Assembly (NCBI GenBank): GCA_001247695.2
Contig: LGRX02012494.1
Span: 47,601 to 60,651 of the forward strand
Direction: 5' to 3'
DNA: 13,051 nt
Source: Cymbomonas tetramitiformis
Lineage: Eukaryota > Chlorophyta > Pyramimonadophyceae > Pyramimonadales > Pyramimonadaceae
Below are positions 1 through 6,809 of the stretch, piece by piece; position 1 is the stretch's first letter; each line of letters opens with the position of its first letter. Position numbers and translations under genes: made by a program. The notes below the pieces were generated by a model, which had not been told where the DNA came from, ran no database searches, and worked only from the letters and a program-made list of their open reading frames with translations.

Positions 1-185
1 GAGGGGCAGCAAGTAGGGGTCTTACTGCAGAGAGGCGGCGCACTACCGGCGCGCGACTGCACTCTTGACTCCCCCATGGTCCCCCCCTCCTCCCCAAGCC
101 CGAGCATCCCACCACATCAGAACAACATCCCGAGCTGACCTACCTCAACTCTGAATCGATCTCAACTCCACTCAGGATCGACGCA
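1..185. other. GC-rich non-coding lead-in
   Basis: No reading frame with protein-like composition and no RNA gene was recognised here. The stretch leads directly into the 42-bp tandem repeat. Confidence 0.4.
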
Positions 186-310
186 AGCTCAACCCTGGAT
201 CGGTCCTCATGCCGTGGAGCGTCGCCAGCTCAACCCTTGGATCGGTCCTCATGCCGTGGAGCGTCGCCAGCTCAACCCTTGGATCGGTCCTCATGCCGTG
301 GAGCGTCGCC
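186..310. repeat. 42-bp tandem repeat, three copies
   Basis: Three near-identical units lie at 186-226, 227-268 and 269-310. The first unit lacks one T, and each contains ggatcggtcctcatgccgtg. The 42-bp unit is a multiple of three, so long frames stay open on both strands across it. These frames look like products of the repeat rather than genes, since neither flank continues a recognisable protein. Confidence 0.9.
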
Positions 311-404
311 GTGCCAGGGACACCACGCGGGTTCAGGTTCAGCCAAAGTGGTGGCAAACGATAGCAGGGGCAACGGGGATGGCGGCATGGACGCACTCAG
401 TGTC

Positions 405-627
405 CGGTGCCCACACACATCCAGTGGCGTAGGGCGCGCCAACTTGGGCCAGACCACCAAAACCCCAGTGGATGTAGGAACCGTGCAAGAGGGCGTGCCA
501 AGGTACCATCGACACACTGTGAAAAGAACAACATGGATAATAACAGGGCGTGCATGCACACACCGTGTGGTGGGGAAAAACCTCCCGAGGCCGGACCACC
601 ATAACCCGAGTGGATGCGGGAGCCGGG
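405..627. repeat. diverged tandem duplication, offset about 142 bp
   Basis: The segment around 405-485 recurs, diverged, around 547-627. Matching landmarks are the CACACAC-containing start, 'gaccacca' at 452 and 594, and the following 'agtggatg' with a GC-rich end. Several substitutions and small indels separate the copies, so this is an older duplication than the 42-bp array to its left. Confidence 0.6.
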
Positions 628-1536
628 CGAGAGCCGGGCGGGGCCGCGACAAGGCGTTGCTCAACCCGATTTAAGGTTTGCCCCCGCACCTCTGTGACAT
701 CTGCTGTCGCGCCGTCCGCCCCAAAGGGAAGAGACACGACAGGTCCGCGCGAAAATTCCAGAAAGAAAGGAGCACGCGTGACCGCTCAACAATTCTACTT
801 CCGAATATTTTACACACTCAAGGGAAGAAAGCAGTACTTTGGGGGGCTCAAAAGATGTGAAAGTGCGACGCCTGCAAACAATTCGAGTTTCGACGGTTGG
901 CTGTAACTGCCATGTGTTTGGGTAACGTCGCCCGGTGCTACACTCAGATCAGGGCGCCGCTCCTGTGGGGGGCCCCAATCTGTGCACCGCTGGGCCCGTA
1001 CGGGCCCCCGCCCAGAGAGGCCGACTTTGATTTCTGTCGCGCTGAGTAACCGAAAGTATCCCGGGCGGCAATTGCGGGGCTCTGCGGACACGCCACGTGG
1101 CGGGAGGCGCGTGGACCAGAGCCAGCGCACGGCCCCCCCCGGTGGATAAAGCCGCATGCAGGCGCAGCGTAGGGCTGCGATAGCACACCCCTCACACACA
1201 CACACTTGGTAAAGCATCTAAGTCCGTGTGGGCCACTGGGAGTTCTTGTTGCACCGACTGCTCATGCCCCCTCAGGCACCGGCACCATGACGGCGCTCGA
1301 GCTTTGGACCGGGGAGCACCACAGGACATCGGAGGGGCAACCCTGTCACAGCGCACAACCCCACACGGAACAGCGCGAGGTACGCTAGCCAAGGCCAAGG
1401 CCGGCCCCCCGACGACGCAGTGACGCAAAGGCAGCGTGCGAGAGCAAGGCAGGAACATGCCATGGTACCCTGCTGACGCATAATGGAGGCGGAAAGCATA
1501 AAAGACGCCAACGACGGAGGTGTGCTTAATTGCGGC
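628..1536. other. no recognisable gene
   Basis: Open frames occur on both strands but have the Pro/Arg/Ala/Cys-rich composition expected of random GC-rich DNA, and no domain was recognised. A short CA microsatellite lies at about 1191-1206. Confidence 0.4.
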
Positions 1537-1577
1537 CGGGGTGAGGTGGGGGGGGTGGGGGTGGGGGTTAGGGGGCA
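1537..1577 (+). other. G-run cluster, possible G-quadruplex
   Basis: The plus strand carries consecutive runs of four or more G separated by one to four bases (GGGG, an 8-G run, GGGGG, GGGGG, GGGGG). This satisfies the usual four-tract pattern for a G-quadruplex. No gene boundary that would explain its position was found next to it. Confidence 0.55.
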
Positions 1578-2148
1578 GGCCGTGAGGGCGCGTGCTTTTG
1601 TCGGTTTTCGTGCGGGATCCAGCCTCTCGTTCTACTGCATCCTGCAGGGCAAGCCCCGCATTCCCGCAGCTCGCAACCGGGCCAACGGTCTGGGGCATCT
1701 CGACGCTGCAGCCTCCTCTCCACTCATGCGTGAGGTCCAAGGAAATTAGGTGAAGAAGCCCAGAAAGAGGTTGCGTGAGGGGAGGCAGTGATTGGGCGCT
1801 TGAGGCGCTCGGAGTGCGAGCTTGCAAAGGTAAGCAGCGATCGGATGGTCGAGCTGTTTAGTGTACGCGTGTGAGAGGAGAAGCGAGGATCACTCTGGCG
1901 AAGTGGGTTTACATACCGTACGTTCCTTGGCTATTCTTGGTTCGGTCGATGGATCCCCCTGGCAGGCGCACCCGATTCCTGCAAAACCCCGATGAGACCC
2001 GAGCACAGTCTGAGGTGCCAACACTCGCATCGTTAGCCAATGACACCCACCCAGGCTGTCACCCCTGGCATCTCGACGGCAAAGGAAGTGCGAGGATTGT
2101 TGTACTAGGCTGGGTGGCCACCTGTCACCCAACGCTTACCAGCCAGGG
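1578..2148. other. no recognisable gene
   Basis: A 211-codon minus-strand frame (1827-1192) covers part of this stretch and the preceding one. It is low in recognisable structure and has no domain I know, so it is treated as chance openness of GC-rich DNA. No RNA gene was seen. Confidence 0.35.
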
Positions 2149-2250
2149 CCTCCACAGCCCCCCTGGTGGCGGGCAACCAGAGCCTCCACAACCCCCCTGG
2201 TGGCGGGCAACCAGAGCCTCCACAGCCCCCCTGGTGGCGGGCAACCAGGG
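2149..2250. repeat. 34-bp tandem repeat, three copies
   Basis: Units start at 2149, 2183 and 2217. Each begins cctccaca, contains cccccctggtggcgggcaac, and differs from the others at one or two positions. A further partial unit (cctctaaag) follows at 2251. The 34-bp period is not a multiple of three, so the open frames across it cycle through different peptide phases, which argues against coding. Confidence 0.92.
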
Positions 2251-2581
2251 CCTCTAAAGCTTCTTGGATCATGCAGCAACCTGTGACGACAATTTGCTGT
2301 CCTTGCCATGCACAGTTGATGCACAGTAACACCTCCCCTTCTTGTGACAGTGAGGCATGGGAACATGTCGGAAGGGGATGCCTCTGATGTGGGCCGCATC
2401 CGAAGGCAGCTGTCCGTACCTACTCTGCAGTAGAGATCGCCGGGGCGCAGCGGGCTCAGCGTCGAGGGGCATGCCGGGCAGGGAGCTCCCGAGCAGGGCG
2501 CGCCGCACAGAGCCCTTTGCAGGTTCACCTGTCGAGCTCTGCCCCGTGTGGAGGCCAGGAAGAGCGAACGTTCCCGGACGC

Positions 2582-2675
2582 CCAGGTCAGCCTTGAGGCC
2601 GAAATGCCCCCCAAATAGGCCGGCAGACTACAGGGTGCCTCACGCCTAGGTCAGCCTTGAGGCGGAGATGCCGCA
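2582..2675. repeat. direct repeat of about 28 bp, offset 64 bp
   Basis: The sequence aggtcagccttgaggc followed by a GA-rich stretch and ATGCC occurs at 2584 and again at 2648. The spacer is unrelated. No coding role is visible. Confidence 0.75.
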
Positions 2676-3130
2676 CACAGAGGCCATGTGGCGAGGAGCA
2701 AGGCATTCGATGACTTCTCCGGCAGGTAGCAGCAGATGATGTAGGATACCGTAGCGCACAGCTCAAGATTGTAAATGGAGATCTGCGGCAAGCTGTTGTG
2801 GAAGGAAACTGCTGGAGGACACGCTCTAAGGCATAAACCTGAAGGGGCATGCATGTCATTGTAGGTTGCGTACCAAGAGACGGGCGAGCCTTTAGCTGAG
2901 GGATACGCTACGAGGTATGACTTTGGGGGGTGCGCCCGTGTTATCGCGCGAGGCGCTCCGAGGCGCGCGGAAGGGGCGATAGAAGGGCGCGCACGTTGTA
3001 GTAGGACGCGCTCCAAGGCATGAAACTCTCAGGAGCGCCGCCACACCATCGTACCGGCACCGCGTCCTCCTCCCTCGAGGTGAGATTCCGGGGCGCCTCA
3101 TCACTGCAGACCCTCGGCACATAAATGACA
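2676..3130. other. non-coding, with a diverged short repeat
   Basis: A block of about 25 bp (gac-cgct-aaggcat-aaac) near 2819 recurs near 3005. No gene was recognised. GC content falls noticeably after about 3130. Confidence 0.35.
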
Positions 3131-3192
3131 CCTTTAAGCGCGTAGCGATGCATGTTTCGTTAGATCTATGCTCGCCTGATGTTGCACATCCC

Positions 3193-3666
3193 CTATGTGA
3201 AAAGTGAGGCAGAATTTCGCGAGACCCCTAAATGCCGTATAATAATTTCTTTCCTCAGGTTGTGAAAGGAACAATAAAGCCCAGCTTCCGCTGTCTTTAA
3301 GCGCCCGAGATTGCGAGACTCGTTGGATCCCCAAATGCCAGGTATTGCATCACTTCTTACGGGTTCCTCTTGTGCTTGACGAAGGCGGGCTTCCAGAGGT
3401 CCGTGCCGCCTGATGAGGCCTGATGACGCATGCTTCATCCGGAAGTCACGACATCCAAAAGTGAGGCAGCCTGCACTAAGATGCGAACGATGCAAATTGT
3501 GGGTGCGATTCGCAACCGGGTTACACTTCTCGATTCGGTTTCGAGTTTTGAGGGATCGTGGGCGCTGCCTTGGCGGAGGCGGGGGAGCTGGGTAGCTAGT
3601 GCGAATGCTGAAGAGACGACGCTGGGTTGACGGCAAGATGGAGCTTGATATGCATATCATCATCAA
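3193..3666 (-). CDS. unrecognised open frame, 157 codons
   Basis: This is the longest uninterrupted frame in the lower-GC island. The predicted protein has a short proline run (PPPPPRQRPRS) near residue 30 and is otherwise Arg/Ser-rich, with no domain or membrane segment that I recognise. No intron pattern or neighbour supports it. It may be chance, or the remnant of an old element. Confidence 0.12.
   Translation of the reverse strand: MMMICISSSILPSTQRRLFSIRTSYPAPPPPPRQRPRSLKTRNRIEKCNPVANRTHNLHRSHLSAGCLTFGCRDFRMKHASSGLIRRHGPLEARLRQAQEEPVRSDAIPGIWGSNESRNLGRLKTAEAGLYCSFHNLRKEIIIRHLGVSRNSASLFT
3646..3659. repeat. 14-bp perfect palindrome
   Basis: TGATATGCATATCA reads the same on both strands. 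It lies just upstream, on the minus strand, of the first codon of the 157-codon frame. It could be a binding site for a dimeric factor, but no function can be assigned from sequence alone. Confidence 0.5.
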
Positions 3667-4118
3667 AAGGGAAGCCGCGTAGTGAAGTGCATGCTTTCAA
3701 CCGATGCAAATTGCAACCTACAGGTATTGCTTTGGTACCAGGATTTTCTATGTTTCGTGAGCAGAACGTCAGTTACGCTCAGTTGAGTGCCTAGATCGAC
3801 CAAGGGAGACGAAATATGCAAAAAAGATTGCTTCACAGTTCTTTCGTCTGAAAGGATCTTTGTGTGCAAACGTAGAGCGTCAGGTGTTGTCACCTTTCTT
3901 GGGCTCCAGAGGTATCCAGTGAGGAGGGAACGCTTGAAGCCATCAAATCGTCAGGAGCCGCAGAACCGTCCACACTTTTAGTGAAATTAAGCGAAGTAGG
4001 CATGCGCCGCAAAGGCCGCGCGGCGACAACTGCGCCTTCCTCGGTTGGGCTTAACGTCACTCCTTCCGCACCTAAGGTGACCGTATTATCAGCCGATCGA
4101 GCAATTCAACATGCAACT

Positions 4119-4485
4119 TCAAACAGTGCCACGATACGTTAAAGAATACTTGTGCCGAGGAACGTCTACAATCTCGCTGATAGCGTCAACCATGTGAATG
4201 CAACTTCTCAACGCGGCGCGAATCGAACTATGAGCTCTCATGTTGAACGACCAAAGGTGTACGTCGCACTCCAAGTACACTATAGATATAAGTATACATT
4301 CTTGCACGAAAAGTCAAGCGGCGCTTAAGCGACGCAAGTGGTATGACTGAAGTGATTTGTTGCTTTTGACATGCTAAAGAAATACCTGCGAACGGCGTCC
4401 TGGCAGCTGGCCCCTTCACCAGTGTAATACCTTGCGCACTCGCAGGAGCCGAGATCATTAAAAGTAAGCTGACGAAGAAACGCAT
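4119..4485 (-). CDS. putative small secreted protein, two exons
   Basis: Exon 1 is 4485-4386 and exon 2 is 4279-4119. The 106-nt intron has a good donor (CAG|GTATTT) and a TATAG acceptor, and both exons meet in phase 1. The predicted product is 86 residues. Its start, MRFFVSLLLMISAPASAQG, is a classic secretory signal: one Arg, a hydrophobic core, then an A-x-A site with likely cleavage after ASA. The mature part is small with two cysteines (LECD... and LRSCIH) and an amphipathic stretch between them. The ATG has an A at -3. Read without splicing, the same start gives an 85-residue protein with a different C-terminus. No family was recognised with confidence. The signal peptide is seen directly; the intron and secretion are inferred. 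Confidence 0.4.
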
Positions 4486-4512
4486 GGTGTACGATATGCA
4501 CTGCGAGAAGGA

Positions 4513-4528
4513 TGAATTCTAGAATTCA
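4513..4528. promoter_or_regulatory. 16-bp perfect palindrome upstream of the secreted-protein start
   Basis: TGAATTCTAGAATTCA is perfectly palindromic and ends 28 bp before the ATG of the minus-strand gene at 4485. Its centre, TTCTAGAA, equals the core inverted pair of a heat-shock element, but the full three-block spacing (nTTCnnGAAnnTTCn) is not present. A role in regulation is inferred from position only. Confidence 0.3.
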
Positions 4529-4739
4529 ATAGCGAATATGAATGCCATCTCCTGGTCTGGTTTCTGGTCTTGAGCTCCGAGAACTCCGGGAGCTAGGCTG
4601 TGTCTCTCTTTTTTGTAGGCCCTGACGTGAGACGGTATCGATTGTATCGAATCTAAAAATCGCTCTTGAAAAAAGGACTGCTGTAATCGATTTCCATTTG
4701 ATTACTGTACGGGTCATTTGCGTATTCAATTGGAACAAT

Positions 4740-4865
4740 TATTTAATTCCGAAGTCAATTTTTTGAAAAGTTTTCGGTAAAAAACTTTTGTAAAACTTTT
4801 TATTGCCAAAATATGAAAATAATTAAAAATTTCGCCCTTCAAATCTAAAATAAATTTAAAAATAT
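4740..4865. other. AT-rich core with inverted repeat
   Basis: The stretch is dominated by A and T, in sharp contrast to the rest of the window. It contains AAAAGTTTT at 4766-4774 and its reverse complement at 4781-4789, with a further AAAACTTTT at 4792-4800. The first pair can form a hairpin with a 6-nt loop. Possible roles include an easily melted or matrix-attachment-like segment, or the inner part of an inserted element. Confidence 0.55.
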
Positions 4866-4889
4866 CGCGACAGCGCGTCTATCGCCCGT

Positions 4890-4965
4890 GCCGGTTCCTT
4901 TCACCCCCCTTCCCTCGTTCGGTTCCTCCCCCTTCGCCTTCTTTTCCTCCCCCTTCCGCTACGCC
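4890..4965 (+). other. pyrimidine-rich tract
   Basis: A run of C and T with few purines follows the AT-rich core. It contains two copies of cggttcct (4892 and 4920) and several CCCCCTTC motifs. It could be a splice or promoter tract for something on the plus strand, but no plus-strand exon was recognised next to it. Confidence 0.45.
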
Positions 4966-5453
4966 GGTATTACAATTTTGGTTTGAATAATATTGATGTC
5001 TCCTAGAGTATCCAGTGTTTGTGTAGGAGAGTAGGGCCGCGGGACAGTATCGAATCTATCGGATCACAACACGTCATCATTACAGTTTGCTCGATTTTCG
5101 ACCCCCGGGCAAGATTGAAACCCCAAATATAGGGCATATACGGATATCACATATCGATTTCTGAACATAAATTACGATTACTAGAAATGCTAGCTAAACC
5201 GCTGCAGGAAATTGTGCTCCATACAGGCGGTTGAAAATGACATAAAGAATCCCATTTGTACCTCACTAGCTGGGATGGAATTTTCGCGACTCGAATCCCA
5301 TTTGAGTCACGGAAGCAGTCATGTAAATATGATTCATAATACACACATGTTCTGGGACATGAAGTGGTGTATCAGCGATCGCTGTCTGCAACCTGACACA
5401 GTAGAGTGACGTGTATGCACTGATATAAACTACGCGTTCCAAAATGCCCGTAT

Positions 5454-5708
5454 ATGCTCAAACTTTTGTTTTCCTTAGGGCCGATGCCGGATGTGTGGGG
5501 CCTACATGAGGCACCGCAGTTTCCTGTGCATATTGTGCAGAATGCCCTGATTCTTCCCAAGAACACTAAATTTATTGTGGAGTGCAATAACACATCCTTA
5601 CAACCTTTTTTTCTTCATCATTTTGTTCATTTTATTCCTTGCTATGGACACTCTGTGGTCTTGAAAGCACATGCTTCGCGTCCTTGCACATATCTGTTGA
5701 CTGGATAG
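5454..5708 (+). CDS. unrecognised open frame, 84 codons
   Basis: The frame begins MLKLLFSLGPMPDVWG and has a balanced, protein-like composition with a hydrophobic middle and several His and Phe residues. No domain is recognised. It lies in the lower-GC island, where open frames of this length arise less easily by chance than in the GC-rich flanks, but nothing else supports it. Confidence 0.12.
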   Translation: MLKLLFSLGPMPDVWGLHEAPQFPVHIVQNALILPKNTKFIVECNNTSLQPFFLHHFVHFIPCYGHSVVLKAHASRPCTYLLTG

Positions 5709-5720
5709 AACTGTGATACG

Positions 5721-5996
5721 TTAAGAGCAGACGCCAGGCCTACTACAGTGAACCCATCGTAGGCACACAACATCGACGATCGAAGTCCACACAGAAGAGT
5801 AGATTTCCCCTTTCCTTCTGCAGGGAAACGCCGGGTTAAGGCTCATTTTCCGCATGATGTCGTGGAAGCATTGAGGCTGAGACGGTTGCGATTTCTGAGG
5901 CAGAAAAGACCAAGTTAATTGCCCTAAACAAGTCGATGCAACCAGCACCAACCCCCATCTCATCACGCGGCCATGGTGCCAACTGCTCTCAATCAC
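5721..5996 (-). CDS. possible secreted or targeted protein, 91 codons
   Basis: The frame has an internal Met that starts a signal-like segment (MRWGLVLVASTCLGQLTWS). A Gln/Pro/Ser-rich stretch (QKSQPSQPQ) and a basic region follow. It may be the first exon of a longer gene, because a pyrimidine-rich CTGCAG acceptor-like site lies inside it. No family was recognised. It lies about 150 bp downstream of the stop of the large minus-strand gene, so the signal-like segment could be a coincidence in untranslated sequence. Confidence 0.2.
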   Translation of the reverse strand: MIESSWHHGRVMRWGLVLVASTCLGQLTWSFLPQKSQPSQPQCFHDIMRKMSLNPAFPCRRKGEIYSSVWTSIVDVVCLRWVHCSRPGVCS

Positions 5997-6152
5997 CAGG
6001 TACCCCTCATCGCCACCGGTAAACCGCGGCCCCGCGGCACCGGGCTCCCACCAGGTCGGGCATCGGATGGCTCCAATCAGCTCAAGCTTACGCCGCTATC
6101 ATCGAACGGAGGATGGTATTCATTAAAGCGGCTGGAATCCATGGCAGCTCGA

Positions 6153-6809
6153 TCACATGGCGTGTGTGTGATCTTTAGCCATCCCCGTGACGTGCGATGA
6201 TGGCTTAGATTGCTCCGGACTCACGCTGCGTGGCGGTGCAATGTCCCCATAAAGGGGCGTTTGAGGGGACCCGTGAAGGGGGGACCCATGAAGGCTGGTG
6301 GGCGTGAGGCTCAATGGTATTGTCGCATCAGACGCATCGGAGCTCCTAGCTGAAAAGAACCCACTCCTGGGGGGCGGGGTATAGAAACTTGAATCCGCAA
6401 ACTCTGATTGGTAGCTACAGCCATGCGGCCCCTTTCCGCCCGCCTCTAAATCCCGGGAGCGCCACTGGTCGCCTTGCATATGGCTCGGCTCACCCCTCAT
6501 GCTGTGTCCAACCGACCCCTGCAAGCTGGAAACGGCTGCTGTCTCTCTAGCAGAGGCGTCACTCTGGTGATTGGCGCTATCGGGCAGGGTGTTCTCGGCT
6601 GCCCCCCTCTCCGGGCTCTGCATGCTGGGCTGATGGGAGTGAGCGGTCAGGGCCTCCTCGCTGCCGGCGCGCGGCCTGTCTGAGCACTCTACGCTGCAGG
6701 CGTCGCGTGGAGTTGCCAGAGAGTCGGTGACGTAGAAGATGCGGGACAGCTGCTGCACCCGGGATGCTACGATGCACTCGATGGCCTCCTCGTGGGACAG
6801 TGTCACCAG
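6153..6809 (-). CDS. exon 15: terminal exon with Ser/Pro tail
   Basis: The exon starts after a GCGCAG acceptor, enters in phase 0 and ends at a TGA (6155-6153), giving 218 codons. Its first 35 residues look folded and conserved (LVTLSHEEAIECIVASRV, then LSRIFYVTDSLATP). The remainder is disordered and rich in Ser, Pro, Gln and His, with many SP/TP sites (for example TPPPRS, SLTPTS, SVSPEQ) that could be phosphorylated. LHGSP is repeated, from a 15-bp duplication at 6265-6294. It joins well to the small exon 14, giving ...SPELVHK|LVTLSHEEAIE. No polyadenylation signal was recognised just downstream. Confidence 0.6.
   Translation of the reverse strand: MVTLSHEEAIECIVASRVQQLSRIFYVTDSLATPRDACSVECSDRPRAGSEEALTAHSHQPSMQSPERGAAENTLPDSANHQSDASARETAAVSSLQGSVGHSMRGEPSHMQGDQWRSRDLEAGGKGPHGCSYQSEFADSSFYTPPPRSGFFSARSSDASDATIPLSLTPTSLHGSPLHGSPQTPLYGDIAPPRSVSPEQSKPSSHVTGMAKDHTHAM

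Larger units (their letters stand above)
3131..5950. other. lower-GC island
   Basis: Base composition across this stretch is visibly more balanced than in the strongly GC-rich flanks, with an AT-rich core at 4740-4865. No matching terminal repeats or target-site duplication could be found by eye, so its status as an inserted element is unproven. It contains the two possible secreted-protein frames on the minus strand and a few unrecognised frames. The stretch at 4990-5450 has nothing I can call. Confidence 0.5.

Noticed and set aside
1192..1827. 211-codon minus-strand frame
   Set aside because: The composition is that of random GC-rich DNA, it crosses the G-run cluster, and it shows no domain or splice support.
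2136..2528. 130-codon minus-strand frame over the 34-bp repeat
   Set aside because: A large part of it is repeat translation (PPPGGLW-type units in shifting frames), with no other support.
5281..5315. tRNA-like motif (gactcgaatccc)
   Set aside because: No cloverleaf could be folded around it. Only a short GACTC/GAGTC inverted repeat is present.
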